Part shown: piece by piece, positions 11,561 through 23,610 of the stretch
Numbering within the stretch: the stretch's first letter is position 1
Layout of the letters: each line of letters opens with the position of its first letter
Assembly: GCA_947179485.1 (NCBI GenBank)
Contig: OX359245.1
Span: forward strand, 6,863,001-6,927,000
From: Allacma fusca
Lineage: Eukaryota; Arthropoda; Collembola; Symphypleona; Sminthuridae
DNA: 64,000 nt
Reading direction: 5' to 3'
Notes under the pieces: generated by a model
Told to the model about the DNA's origin: nothing
Seen by the model: the letters and a program-made list of their open reading frames with translations, nothing else
Databases searched by the model: none
Translations under genes and position numbers: made by a program

Positions 11561-14500
11561 CAAAATATATATATGAAGTGGCGTCCAAACTCTATTTTGA
11601 GGGGTGACAAGTCCTCTTAAGTTCCGTGATAGCATCAGTTTTTCAACAGGATTACATATCATTATCCCTGTCTAGCTAAAATTAATTTTCCAGTCGAATT
11701 TGGAAACTAAAGAAGGGATATTTAAATCAAAATTTGAAAATAAAAATCTCAATATTGAATAGTTTGAACGAATTTATTTTTAAAATAAGCATTTTAAAAT
11801 ACACATCTGAAAATTCAAAAAATTCAAAATATGTAACCTCAAAAATTTACTACAATCCATTTAATCTGACTGAGAATGAAAATTAATCCTCCAAACTTTT
11901 ACTTGAATCTTTCACTTTATTCGGACAAATTTTAAATACAAAAATTCAAGGGGTTTGAAAAGTTTGAATTTTTACAAGGAGGATTTCATTCCAAAATATT
12001 TTTTAGGACGTATGTACATTATCAATTTCTTAATTTCAAAAGAATTTATTAAAATGCAGTTATATGCACAAATTATGATGCAAATTACTATGCACAAATA
12101 TGAACACTGATCCAAATCAGAATTCAATTAATGATTCAATTAAAATAAGGAAAATATTTAACTGAACTAGAACTTACGGGATGGGAAACGTGATATCAAA
12201 TATCCAATTATCCACCATGTACACACATTTATGGAAGTATTTGATTTATCAATACCTGATTTTTCAATTTTTTATACCTCCCTAAATACTTAACTTTGGC
12301 ACATGCTTATCTTTGGAGGTGTAATCCCAAAACACTTTCCAAACTAATAACCGGCGTGGAAGCTTACACATTTAAAATAACTGATGTCACTGTCTGTACT
12401 TGTCTTAAATCCAATCTTTTACAGGCATTGGCTCTAACTGAATACGCTTTTGATGGGTTTTAATGTTTACCTGTAAGTGTTAAAGTACAAAATAAGATTT
12501 TTAAGGAATTTGGCTTCAGAAGCAAAAGCGAAGAAGTTTCTAAAGTTTTGGAAATGGGGTATCACGAGCGCAAATAAAAAATAATTAGTTTTTGCTGGCA
12601 GCAACTTCTATAAGGTGTAACCTTGTGCTGGATTTTAAATAAATGTTTTTGTTCCATTTTCAGTTCCAGCTTTTTTCAAATTTATTTCATTTAACTGGGC
12701 CAAGATTTAGGACCATCGTGATGATTGATGTGAAGCAAAATTAGGATATCTTTAGAATGTCAGCATTGTAGTTGTTTTTATTCTCACACAAAGCATTTTT
12801 TAGAAAAAATAAACTAAGTAAATTAGTATTTAATCTGTTTGGGAAAGGTTGATCCGAATTTATACTGTTACATGAATATAACTTATTGATAGTTGTCCAT
12901 TTCCAGCTGAAACTATAGTTGAAATATTTTCCCATAAGAATTTGAAATAGTGTATAACAATGAAATTATATGCGAAAATTATTTATTAATTCAAGCAAAT
13001 AAACGGAAACAAATTGACGATTAAAACCTTCAGGATTTTAAAATTATTTCGTTTGAGTCTCTCTCAATTTTTAATAACCACAAGTATTTCAAGTAAGAGT
13101 GCAACAAACTGTTTCTAATTACATAAAGTGAAAATAACTTATACAAGATGATATTGGAGGTTTGGTTATTGTCATAAATTTGATTAGGAAGTAAGTCGTA
13201 ACCTCGGGATTTTAAAGCACTATAGGACCATTTCCTAAGGAATCACATCTCAAGAGATAAATTATCTCGAGATCAAGAAATAATTTAAAATAATGCTACT
13301 TGTGTGACAGTGATCCCCTGACAATGGATAATTTCCCTGATAAAACAACTAGTTAATTTATTTTATCCAATACCATTTTCTACTCTCTCGGAAAATCGAA
13401 ATTTCGAAGTTTCAAATTACCTCTACCATTCTCCTTGAAACTAGTTAGTGTGGTGCGAAAATTCAAATATTTTTGAATGTGCTTTTCTCAAATATTAACT
13501 CAATAATAACTACTTGTCAATAATTACTTTGTACTTATATAGTTTTAACCTAACAGGTACTACTGAACCCCTTTGAATTTAAGGTGTTCAAACGAAATAA
13601 TCACTTAATTTTTTTAATATAAGAAGGAAACGCACTATGAAAAATTGGATCCCGGAGCAAACATTTATCAAAATCAACCCCAAAATAAAATATCGTTTTT
13701 GTCGAATTTGTTTTTACACAAAAATTCTTTCAGATCCGTGTCTTATGACTGGTTGTAGCAATATTTTCCGAGCTTCCCTCATATCAACTATACTCGATAG
13801 CTGAGTTTGTTTTTGTCAATGCGAAACGTTTCAAGGTTGAACTTGTCAAAAGTCTGAAAAAATTGTAATCCGAATTGGGTGGTTTTCCAACGAAGAAAGT
13901 CCTGGCATAGAAAATTCTTAACAAAAATTTCGAGGGTATATTTAAAATATCTGCAATGGCAGATGACGTTTTCATTATTTTAGGTAGGAATTGTCAAAAA
14001 TCCAAACATAATTGAAAATCTCCACCACAAATCCAGCGTAAATTTTTAACACAATTTCAGAGAACTTCATTGGTGTTTGAGAATTTTTATTCGCTGGAGA
14101 ATTCGTATATATTTGGAATTTATATCTCGTTAAATAGATACGTGGTTTTCGCCCTACTCTGAATATTTATCCTACTTCGCCAGCATGAATGCATTCTGAA
14201 ATTAATATTATGATGAACAGCATTTTGTCAAGTTTCCCATCACCTCAGTGGGGAATGAAACAATAGAATTTTAATGGGGTTCTAAAACAAAATTGTAAGT
14301 TAAAATTTTAAATCCTAAATGTTTTCTGACTAAAATGTGAAACATACACGAAGAAAATAATTCGCTTTCTGCAATTTGAATGTGCAGGGTGACCACAATC
14401 ATTTGCCCCCTCCCTCTAACCCACATAAAGGAGTTGTGACCCAAAACAGTTTGATTCCCCTACTTTGTCGTAAAGGTACTACTTACAGTTTTTCTCAAAT

Positions 14501-14630
14501 TTGCTTTGGTAATCTTGGTCAAGTTGTGAGCTTATGGGGGTCGGAACAATAAAGCGAATTCGGATTTTAAGATGGTAATTTTAAACAAAATCATTCGGCC
14601 AAACAATGTTTAAAAAAATGGTTGCCCCTA
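11561..14630 (+). repeat. Ancient repeat block Q, first copy
   Basis: Non-coding AT-rich DNA that aligns with 26,690-27,202 continuing at 36,809-40,270. For example 12,350-12,480 matches both 27,165-27,202 plus 36,809-36,880 and 37,183-37,310, and 13,440-14,060 matches 38,030-38,630. GGCGT-type boxes occur near 11,578, 12,352 and 13,450. I see no real gene. Confidence 0.65.
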
Positions 14631-15930
14631 TGGTTTACAGAAAATGCCCCTCACGCTATAGATATACTAAGAGAAAATTTTCGATACCGTTTTACAAGTT
14701 GCCAAGATAGGATGATATTTTCCCACATTCTTCATATTTTGTTTCATCCCCTAGCTCAAAAATTCTGGACAGGGATTGGGGAAATGGAGGAAATCCAGAA
14801 TTGGCTTTTGAAATGGAAAATTCTAAAGTGTCCAGAGATGCGCATCCACATTTACGCTATGTTACCTTACTCTACTGAATGCAAATTTTAAAAATGACGA
14901 CAGTTAGCATTACATTACTATCCATTTGCACAGGGTAACAGTTGTTGCGATACTTAAAATTTTCATTTTAATTTTTATGTATAGGTATATATTAAATAAA
15001 TATAAATAATAAGCATTATATTAAATTATATATATATATAATTACGTATATTCTTATCTACTTAAAAAAAATTTATTCGCAAGCCGATCGCACATTGTTA
15101 AAGCGTGTCGATCAGAGATATACCGGTTAAGTTATGATGGTGATGCTGTAAGGATTGGCGATGTGTGATCGGTTATCCAATTACGTTTTAGTTCAAACGA
15201 AGTTTTTAGTGGATAAGAAATAATCATGGAGACATTTTACAATATAAAACTTGTTACGCGATAAAATATTAGAAACAAACTGTTACCATAAAAGGATTGT
15301 ATTTGCCTACCATAAACAGCTGATACTTTAAAACCAGAAACCTTGTTAGCTTTATAAACCGGTGTTTTGTTCTATTTGGGACTCATCAGTACAGCGCAAA
15401 CAGAACACAATGACCAGCGACGAACTTCGTGAACCGTAAATGGCAGAGGGAAGATTGAAGTAGAATATAAAATTATTATTTTCTCAACTTCAATTGCTGC
15501 TCGAAATAATTCAATGTTTGTTTTTTGGAAAAGAGATTGCTACTTCTTAAAATCCATGGTGCTCAAGGGAGCAGGTATTTACAAAACTTGAATTCCGACC
15601 AGCAATGATAGAGAATAGTGCAGCTGGACAATTAACACTTGTAGATGAAAAACATACCTGATTCTCAAATGCATATAGAAATAAAACTGTAGCGTGGCAG
15701 GTTTTAAAATGTGTACAATTCATAATTTGAATGTGGAAATAAAAATTGTGTATATTATAATTGTGAATTTCTTCTAATATAGGGCTTTACGTTAGAAAAT
15801 GGCGTTATCATTGGGTAAAAATAACGTAACTGGCGGATCCCTGTATATAAACTTCAACTTCAACTTTGATACACACGACTACGTAGGTATTGCAACATGC
15901 TACATAATGTCACCACAGACATTATAGTGA
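14631..15930. other. Gene-free segment without clear paralogue
   Basis: No gene is recognised. It includes an (AT)n-rich stretch near 15,030-15,050, an imperfect inverted pair of GATCG-containing words near 15,084 and 15,155, and a hammerhead-like motif at 15,364-15,389 listed separately. A short ORF that starts just before this segment (14,622) has no recognisable domain. Confidence 0.5.
15364..15389 (-). ncRNA. Decayed hammerhead-ribozyme-like core
   Basis: The minus strand reads CTGATGA, then GTCC, the loop CAAATA, GAAC, and AAAAC. The invariant hammerhead core is CUGAUGA, stem II, GAAA. The CUGAUGA half and the GTCC-CAAATA stem II layout match well. The closing side has G to A changes: one mismatch in stem II, and GAAA read as AAAA. 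As the G of GAAA is essential, this copy is probably inactive. Animal copies usually derive from Penelope-like elements or retrozymes; this origin is inferred. Confidence 0.4.
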
Positions 15931-18850
15931 GTGGCGTCAATGCTGGAATATTTTGAAAATATCAATGAGTCAATTTTAAACCGCAATTTGTTTTAATACT
16001 ACAAAAACTCGGCAGCATATTTTAATATTACCACATTTTGCTGGAGCTTGTTTATTTACTGTTGAATGCTAATGCCTGTGGTATGATGACGCATTTGTGT
16101 AAAACTATTTGTAAAAAAGAACTCCTCGAAATCCTAATTAATTTTTCCAGACGTCGCTAGCCCAGCGTGTTTCGAACTAGACAACTACTATGTAAGGGAT
16201 ATGTCAGTTCAAGAAATAATTAAAAATATTCCTACTTTTATCCCACGCTAGCAAAGTGATTTCCTGGTCCTCAATATTATTATTTTTAGAGAAAAACAAC
16301 AATCCAATTTATCCTCTTATTCTTTAGCGATCTTCAAATTCTCTGCCAATTTTTTCCTTCGGGATTAAGAATCAAAAATTTATTTATCTCCTTTGAATTG
16401 ATTTAATTTGGACACTTGTATCCATTAAGCTTCATAATGGCAATAGCTTCGTAATATTTGGAGCAGAGTGAAAACTCGAACATCTTCAGGCTGTGTTTCT
16501 ATCTCAAATTTATCAATTAAGTTTTGGAATTTTAATGCAACAGGCACCATAGTGGGTGGAAATGTTTTGAAATTTAAAGTGTTCCAAAGATTGCACATTT
16601 CATTTAAAAAAATCATAACACACAATTAAAAGAAAGTCTTTTATCAGCCAAGAAACTGCTTACGCAATTTCTCCAATCAACACAAGAATGTAGTTGGTGC
16701 TGTATTTTTGTAGAGAAATGTAACTTTCATGATCCTTTGTTGTGTCTCTTGACCCAACATTACATTTGACAAACCACATTCCAAATTTTCACTTTTAGTT
16801 ACCTGAATTAACAATCGCAACCTTCTCCTTTTTCATACATGATTTTGTTACAATATTCAAAACAGGGTCATAATTGGTATGTGGTGACATCTATGAGCCC
16901 TTAGGAATTCAAATAAAATTGGGGTTTTGATTGGAGAACAATTAATTTCAAATTAACGTTTTCTGGATTATTATAAAAAATTATTTTTAAGGAATACATT
17001 TAACATAACATTTTCAATCCAATTTTGAAAAAATTTGAAACGTAAATCTAAAAAGCTTCTGCTAGAACTACAATTTCTATTTATTGCGAATAGGGGGACT
17101 AACTATACAGGTCACTAGGAAAGGATCTACAACAACCTACTTATTTAAGGAGGGCTAGTCGCAAATGTTGGATATCCCCAATGATTTAGCGGATCTGTTT
17201 CCAGATTTTTCATTCTTTGTTCCATTCCTCCAGATCAAAAATTCTGAATTCTAGGGTTAAAGATATGGAACAAATTCGTGATTGTTTTTTGAAAAGATCA
17301 AATTTTGGAAGCTATAAATTGTTCACTGTAACTTTAAAATTTGTTTCAAGACACTTTGAACACTCGTTTGTTCGAAATTTTAAAAGCCTTTCAGAGGCTT
17401 CCGTTGTAAATTTTGTCCAAACCTGGTAAGACAGATAGAAACTTTGGGTAAATTCTTCGCCAGGAGCAAAGTCTTCTGTCCCCTTGTATACGGAGATTAC
17501 TATGGCTTTTTTGAGGCTATATCGGTAAATTCCGTGACACAGACAAAGATTCAATAGATGCAAAAAAAATAAAACTTATTGGGACCAGACGTGACCTTTC
17601 ACATTTCACAAACTAAAATCTGCAGAGTTTAAAAAATAATACGTGGAGGAATTTGCAGGTCACATCAATTGAGTGAAATATTAGGATGCAAACAATGATG
17701 TTTGCAACGAAATCGGAATTTCGAGAGTTCAGAACATAGGCAGTTTATTATCTGCTCTAGAATACTCTAGAGTATATCATAAAATACGCGGAGTGGCGTT
17801 GAAGCTCAATTGTGTAATTCCTCCCTTTTGCAACGAAACTTTCCAAATTATCAATTACTGGGTAGAGTACAAGAATGTGCCCATTTTCCTCCTGTTTTAT
17901 GAAAATGCGCTGAGTAAAAACATGAATTTGTTCATTTATCCTTGTTGTGTCACCTCTAAAATTAATTTGCGCTCATTGGAAGTAGGAATTCATCACTAAA
18001 CTAATGCTACATTCGACAAATAAATTCCTAAATCACAATGGGAATAGAAAATTGCAGAAACTCAGAATGAAGGAACTTCGTACATCCAAGCGTATCCCCA
18101 ATTGCGGACCGAATTGTAAGTGCCTTCATGTCATTGATTCGTTTGAATTTCCAGCATGAATTAATCTTCACATTTGAACCTTTTCAACGAAATGAAATGT
18201 TTTTTCAACAACTTGCCATTACATTATGATACTTTAATTTGGAGGGGTAATAAATATTAATCTGAAGCACTTCTCCAGTGATGTAAATTAGCTAAAGTGG
18301 AGTTAAAGCCAATATTTAAAAAAAAACCCTTTATTCAATCCTTCATTTCTTCGAACTGCATTTAGGGCTTGAATAATTTTGACTGGATTTTAAAATGAAA
18401 GCTTTATGCTCAAATCTTGAATACTAAACTGTAAATTTTCCCTTGAAATTCTGAAACTAAAGTTAACTTTAAAATGTGTACTGTATACTAATGAAAATTT
18501 ATGTACAAAATAAAACTATTAGAAACTGGGAAACAGTTACTGTGAGGAAGAATGATGACCAGACCTCATACCAGCTTTGATGCTCAGGAAGGATATGTTG
18601 ACAACCTTGAATTATTAAACCAGTATGTTTCTCAGTTCTAACTTTCAAACTCAGGAAAGGTTTTTCAAAATTTGAAATTTTATTCAAAGTGGTGCGACGT
18701 CATTTACACTAACTCTGCTGGTGAGTATTCCGAATACAGGTAAAAAACAAATAGACGTCGTGGAAACTAATGGATTCTAGAAATATTTCAATTCACTGTC
18801 TCTGTCTCAATTTTTGATGAACACCAGCATTTCAATTACGAGTGTACCAA
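15931..18850 (+). repeat. Ancient repeat block R, first copy
   Basis: AT-rich non-coding DNA that aligns with 40,271-43,590 and more loosely with parts of block P. Shared landmarks are the GCAACAGGCA segment near 16,540, the TATGAGCCC block near 16,890, the minus-strand reverse-transcriptase-like fragment at 17,312-17,563 and the GGCGTTGAAGCTC box near 17,793. No intact gene is seen. Confidence 0.62.
17312..17563 (-). pseudogene. Degenerate LINE reverse-transcriptase fragment
   Basis: The minus-strand reading contains LLNLCLCHGIYRYSLKKAIV followed by ISVYKG. This resembles the conserved N-terminal part of non-LTR reverse transcriptases, a pattern of the type LxNLSLxxGxFPxxLKxAxVxPxxK. The paralogous block at 41,712-41,903 keeps the same pattern with different substitutions. 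No catalytic palm (xxDD) was found nearby. Assignment to a LINE is by motif only. Confidence 0.45.
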
Positions 18851-19787
18851 TGGGTACAGTTTTACCCGGGTATTTGGGTACAGGTTCAGGTTCAGTCGTT
18901 AGATACCGAAATCGATTGTGGCAAAGTCGGACTAAATATTCCTGTACCTTAATTCCTTCATGTTTTTAGAATCTTGCGTTGAGTCTACATTTTAGCCAGC
19001 ATACTATACTCCCGAGATTTGAGCCCAGCTACAACCGACGTACATCTTTGTCGGAATTTAGTACTACTTGCAAAATAGAATATAATAATGAATGCATAAA
19101 TTGAAACCTACCTGTTATTTACAATGCTCTTCCTTTAAAAATTAAATACAGAGCTAGAAATGAGAATGTATGTTCAAGTGGCTTTATCAAAATTATCTTT
19201 CGAAAAGTTTCATATAGATATTGTTTCAGCAAATTTTTGGGTGCTACTCATTAAAAATCAATTTCTGTCGCGTGATTTATGTTTCATTAATAATAACTAT
19301 TCTTTATTTACGGACATTTTAGACCATACTTGCAGTGTTGGTCCAAAGTTCAAATTCATTTCCATTCACATCCCCAAAGTTTTCGTGGCGTTCAGTTAAG
19401 TTCAGTTCTCCTTGTCGAAAGCCCATCGTAGTTCAGTTCAATTCACTGCGTACTTTCCAGTCGTTACATTCAGCTCAGTTCACCCTTGCAGTATTTTTTC
19501 AAAGTTCAATTAAATTCATTATATACTTTTCGGTCGTTCAGTTCAGTTCGCTTTATCTGTCATTAGCGAGCCAACTAGTTCGAGTCATTTATGGTATATT
19601 TAAGTGGCATTTAGTTATATTTTTATGGTTGACTTTGAACTTTGACTAAAGCACGATTTTACGCTACATGACTGATTAGATAGCTGCTTCCAAATCTCCG
19701 GGGTTTTGAAAGCAGTGTTGACTTTGAGCTTTATGGTAAACGATCAATCTAAAAAAACCAAGCTATTTCAAGTTAATAAATCATATA

Positions 19788-20046
19788 ATATATTAAATAG
19801 GGGTAGAGGTTCACATTTTAACACAAGGCTTATATTTTATTCGCAGCAACGTTTCGAGCTTTTACTCTTCGTCAGGCAAATAATATACTAGTAGTAACAT
19901 TCAATTTATTGCATATTACAATCAATAAAAATTGAAATTATTGATTTTTCGATTATTTAAAATAATCATTACTGTTATTTTTAAAAATATGAATTAGTTA
20001 AGCCATTTAAATTTTTTTTTAAATAATTATTCATTATAATTATAAT
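19788..20046 (-). mobile_element. 259-bp retro-insertion with hammerhead-like motif
   Basis: It is flanked by a perfect 15-bp direct repeat TTAATAAATCATATA (19,773-19,787 and 20,047-20,061). The opposite foldback arm near 20,610-20,640 supplies an uninterrupted site, so this is a genuine insertion. A long variable duplication fits retro-integration rather than a DNA transposon. On the minus strand it reads CTGACGA, a stem GAGT-AAAA-GCTC, then GAAAC, at 19,875-19,851, matching the hammerhead core CUGANGA...GAAA. Such ribozymes are known in Penelope-like elements and animal retrozymes; which of these applies is not resolved. Confidence 0.65.
19851..19875 (-). ncRNA. Candidate hammerhead ribozyme core
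   Basis: The minus-strand order is CTGACGA, one A, four-base stem II GAGT/GCTC closed by AAAA, then GAAAC. Core residues CUGANGA and GAAA are all present. Stems I and III and the cleavage site could not be set with confidence; stem III must be very short, as is usual in Penelope-type hammerheads, which often act as dimers. Confidence 0.5.
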
Positions 20047-20757
20047 TTAATAAATCATATAAACATGCTTATAATAATTGCCCGTTTTAATTCATACGAT
20101 TTCGTGCAAAATGTGCCAAATAGGCGTTATTAAATGGTCTAAAACATACTTGCAGTCGTTCAGTTCATAAAGTGGTGAACTGAACTGAACTAGACCATAT
20201 TTCATTGTTTTTGAATGAACTTGAACGAACTAGCTAAATGCAAAATTTTGATTGAATGAATTTGAATTGAACTCAGCAGAACGTATTATGAATGTGAATG
20301 AACGTTCATTGTACGTTCAAGTAACAAACTGAACTAAATTGAACTTAAGAGTCCAGGTTTGAACATAAACTTTTATATTCGTGAACACAACACGAATATG
20401 CTCTATATCTCTAAGTTTCATGACCATATATTTTATAGCTGTAATCTCAAAAACTTGCACGCTGGGTTTTGACTATTCATTTCAATGACATGAAATCGCA
20501 AAACAAAGAAATAGTTTACAAGAAAACCGGTATCATGCATTTAATAACGCCTATTTGGCACATTTTGCACGAAATCGTATGAACTAAAACGGGCAATTAT
20601 TGTAAGCATGTTTATACGATTTATTAACTTGAAATAGCTTGGTTTTCGTAGATTCATTGTTTACCAGAAAGCTCAAAGTCAATACTGGTCAGTCACCGGA
20701 GATTTGAAAGTAGTTATCTAATCAGTCATTAAGCGAAAAATCGTGCTTTAGTCAAAG

Positions 20758-21595
20758 TACAAAGTAGTGCTGTCCATGGGAACAGGAGACACCCAGGTTT
20801 TTGGGAACAGGAACAGGAATGGGTGCGTACGGGAACACACATTTTGTTCCCAAAACACTTTGGGAACGTTTGGGAACAGAAATTGTTCCCAAAATATGGG
20901 AACAAAAGCGGGTTTGGGAACAGGAACAACGTGTACCTAACTGGTATTCACATTAAGTTTATAATATAAAAATACCTCACAAATAAAATATATATTATTT
21001 TAAAAGTACGTCGCAACATGTCAAATAAGTCACTCTTTGGCACGTTATTACCTAACAAAATAATAAATAATTATTATTTAACGTGGCAAAAATGGAACAC
21101 TGAAACTTTAACCCAAAATTGTAGCTCGGAAAACTCCAGTGTGCTTTTATCCTTGTTAGTTCAGCAAAAGTATATTGAAAGTGCTACTTGTCGTGGCTAA
21201 TTTCAGTTACTACTGTACTTTGCTCTGCGATGATTAATTTATTGACTGTGACTGAATTCTCATTTAAATTCGAGTAAAATCGAAGGTATTGGAGATGGTG
21301 TGCTGTTATTTATTTTTAATAAAGTCGATTTGATATTTGCTTTTTAAATCGATAGCATCGATGCATAAATAGAGGTACCTTTGGCACAAATGTGTAGGTT
21401 GTACTTTTCTGCTAGTCTTTAAAAGTACATTTGGGAACAGGAACAGGAACATTCCTGTTCCTGCAGGAGCAGGTCCAGGAACTTTGAATTGGTACCCATT
21501 TTTATGGGAACAGGAACAGGACCATTGCTTTAGTTCCTGTAAAAACAGGTACAGGTACAGGAACAGGTATGGGTGTAGGAATCTCATTCTAAATA
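20758..21595. mobile_element. GGGAACAGG-iterated insert within the LINE
   Basis: Clusters of GGGAACAGG and its variants at 20,778-20,925 and 21,430-21,590 bracket about 500 bp of AT-rich DNA. The right cluster interrupts the LINE reading frame, replacing its C-terminal region with low-complexity sequence. I could not find a clear inverted repeat or target duplication, so the limits are approximate. Its style (short motif iterated at both ends) resembles the hAT-type families elsewhere in the window. Confidence 0.45.
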
Positions 21596-23469
21596 TTATT
21601 ATTTGAGCGTTAGTGTCTTTGATGTTTAACCCACTTTTATGAAGAGGCATATGTATGAAGCACTTTTTTACTAACTTACGAGAACCATGCCATAAATAGT
21701 CACTTATTAGCTTGTTAACGCTGTCAATAAAGCATATCGGTGGACTTAGGGATTTTAAATGGTACCAAAGGATAGGAAGTACAAGAGTATTAAGTATTTT
21801 AGCCTTCAGAAAAATATTTGCATTGGGATATTTAGATGTATAGAAGTTAAGCCTTGACGACATTTTCGCCATCACGGCTTCCCAGTTCTGATTGGTAAAT
21901 GTACGATTACCAAGATAAAGGCCCAGGATTTTGACTCCGTTCTGAATAATTGGAAAATTCATGGAGGGGTGATTTTGATTCCATTTCCCTAGGAGTAGAG
22001 CTGAGCATTTATTCCTGTTTAGAATACCACCAGAAAATTTTAAATACAGTTCTGTTTCTGATTCGATCACATTAAAATGATGTTTATTTTGAACAAGGAT
22101 ATGGGTATCGTCAACAAACGCACTAATAAATATTTGAGGTAGCTCCTTAAAAGGACTATTTCCAGCTTCACAGAGCTTAGTGTTCATTCTAGCTTGATAT
22201 GGTTCTGCGCTCAACACATACAAAACAGATGCTATTGGGTCCCCCTGTTTGATGCCACGCCATACGTTAATTGGAACTGTTAGCAAGGATCTTACGCTGA
22301 CAATAATAACTGTATTGTTGTATAGTAGGTCTAGACCTAATATAATCACTGTGGGATATCCAATTTTCTGTAATATTGATCGAATATAGTCTCGATTTAT
22401 GTTATCAAAGGCCGCTTCCTGGTCCAGGGACAAGAGTGCTCCCTCCTGCGTCTCTTCGATTGCGTCAAGAAGAAAGTTAATGTTGTCAAAGATCGTTCTT
22501 CCGCGTATGTTGCATGTTTGATATTGTCCAATTATTATTGGTAGTGATCCTGAAACACGATTTTTAATTAACACTGAAAGTATTTTATAATCGCTATTAC
22601 ACACTGTTATGGGTCGCCAGTTTCGTAAGTCGTATGGGCAACCTCTTTTATATATCAATGAGACACATCCAAGGCGGCTGGATAATGGTAGCTCTTTTAG
22701 CATGCTGCATGTGTTGTAGAGCCAACTCAGAATATATGTAAAGTCATCAGCAAAGATTTTGTATAATTCTGAAGTTAGCCCATCCGTGCCTGGGCTTTTA
22801 TTGTTTTGAAGGGAATTGATTGCTGTTCTAAAATCTCCTGCAATAAAAGGAGCCTCTAGTCGTGTTTTCAGTTCCACCGGTAATTCTGGAAGGTCTTTAA
22901 GGTAGTCATTTAATTGCTGAGAGACTTTAACCGATTTCCTATATTTTTGTTCAAAGAATTTTTGCACTTTTAATAGTTTTTCTTTCGTGTTGTATTTGTC
23001 TAGAGCTTTCTCAATGCTAATTTCCATGTTTTGATCTGGAATGTTTTTTAGAGTTTTTTGGTAGCGTTCTGTAGCAATAGCTGATTGTGAGAAAGTCTCA
23101 TATAGCTCTTTAGCGTTACAATTATTCTCTAGCATCTTCTTTTAATAACTCCTAGTTAGCCTTTTAACAGAGAGTTCAAAGTTCTCATCAATATACCGCC
23201 GAGTTAAAATTGCGGAACTCTTTATGTCTTGCTTCAAGATTTCATAGTCGCTGATAGATTTATTTGGTTTCGTAATGAACTTTGTTAAAAGGAGCTTAAT
23301 TTGTGTTAGGAAATCTTCATTTTTCAACAAGGAATTTTCTAACTTCCACATATGTTTAGTTTTAGTTGTAATGTTACTAGCGATGATAATCTCATAGATG
23401 GCGTGATCGCTGATGAAGGGAATGATTCTTACTTTGATTATTCGGTTTCTAATGTCATCATTCACATAA
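21306..23469 (-). pseudogene. 5'-truncated Tx1/L1-type LINE ORF2 (endonuclease end + reverse transcriptase)
   Basis: The minus-strand frame starts mid-gene at about 23,469 with the end of an apurinic endonuclease domain (a SDHA motif followed by a WKLENSLL linker). It is broken by one in-frame TAA at 23,142-23,144 and continues as a reverse transcriptase. Visible RT blocks are NNKSPGTDGLTSELYK, RPITVCNSDYKIL, RGRTIFDNINF, SLDQEAAFDNI and GIKQGDPIAS, with the catalytic box FVDD near 22,107-22,118 (usually YADD or FADD). SLDQE-AFD and RGRTIFDN are typical of the Tx1/L1 group. The true C-terminus is lost: beyond about 21,595 the frame runs into GGGAACAGG repeats and stops at 21,306. It cannot be active. 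Confidence 0.85.
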
Positions 23470-23610
23470 AAAGTACGCAGTTAATTGAATTGAACTACGA
23501 CAGGCTTTGGACAAGGAGAACTGAACTTAACTGAATGGCACGAAAAATTTGGGGATGTGAATGGAACTGAGTTTGAACTTTAGACCAAACTGCAAATATG
23601 TTTCAGACAA

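Larger units (their letters stand above)
19640..20757. repeat. Foldback with 220-bp arms, left arm interrupted
   Basis: The right arm 20,538-20,757 is the reverse complement of the left arm 19,640-20,135 once 274 extra bases in the left arm are removed. Shared landmarks are TTTGACTAAAGCACGATTTT and the word GCACATTTTGCACGAAATCG. The loop (20,136-20,537) contains more TTCAGTTC-type sequence. It may be the remains of two inverted copies of one element or a true foldback transposon. Confidence 0.8.
19333..23592. mobile_element. Element with about 120-bp terminal inverted repeats
   Basis: Left end 19,333-19,456 and right end 23,470-23,592 are imperfect inverted repeats of each other. They begin CAGTGTTGGTCCAAAGTTCA and CAGTTTGGTCTAAAGTTCA, run through a shared TTCAGTTAAGTTCAGTTCTC, and end at GCGTACTTT. 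The ends are rich in TTCAGTTC. Flanking octamers CATACTTG and CAAATATG are only a weak match, so hAT membership is a guess from the CAGTG-like terminus. A LINE fragment abuts the inner edge of the right repeat. Confidence 0.7.
18851..23610. mobile_element. Nested transposon complex
   Basis: Block R homology stops near 18,850 and block P homology resumes near 23,611. Between them are a GGGTACAGG-rich segment (18,851-19,330, class unclear), a long-TIR element with iterated TTCAGTTC motifs, a foldback structure, a hammerhead-bearing retro-insertion, a GGGAACAGG-rich insert and a truncated LINE. The nesting order can be read partly from interrupted inverted repeats. Apart from the LINE remnant no gene is visible. 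Confidence 0.75.

Noticed and set aside
14622-14891. 89-codon plus-strand ORF
   Set aside because: No recognisable domain, and the frame is not kept in the related segments near 9,555 and 40,290.
15000-15060. (AT)n stretch as a promoter or origin
   Set aside because: Simple low-complexity sequence without a neighbouring gene.
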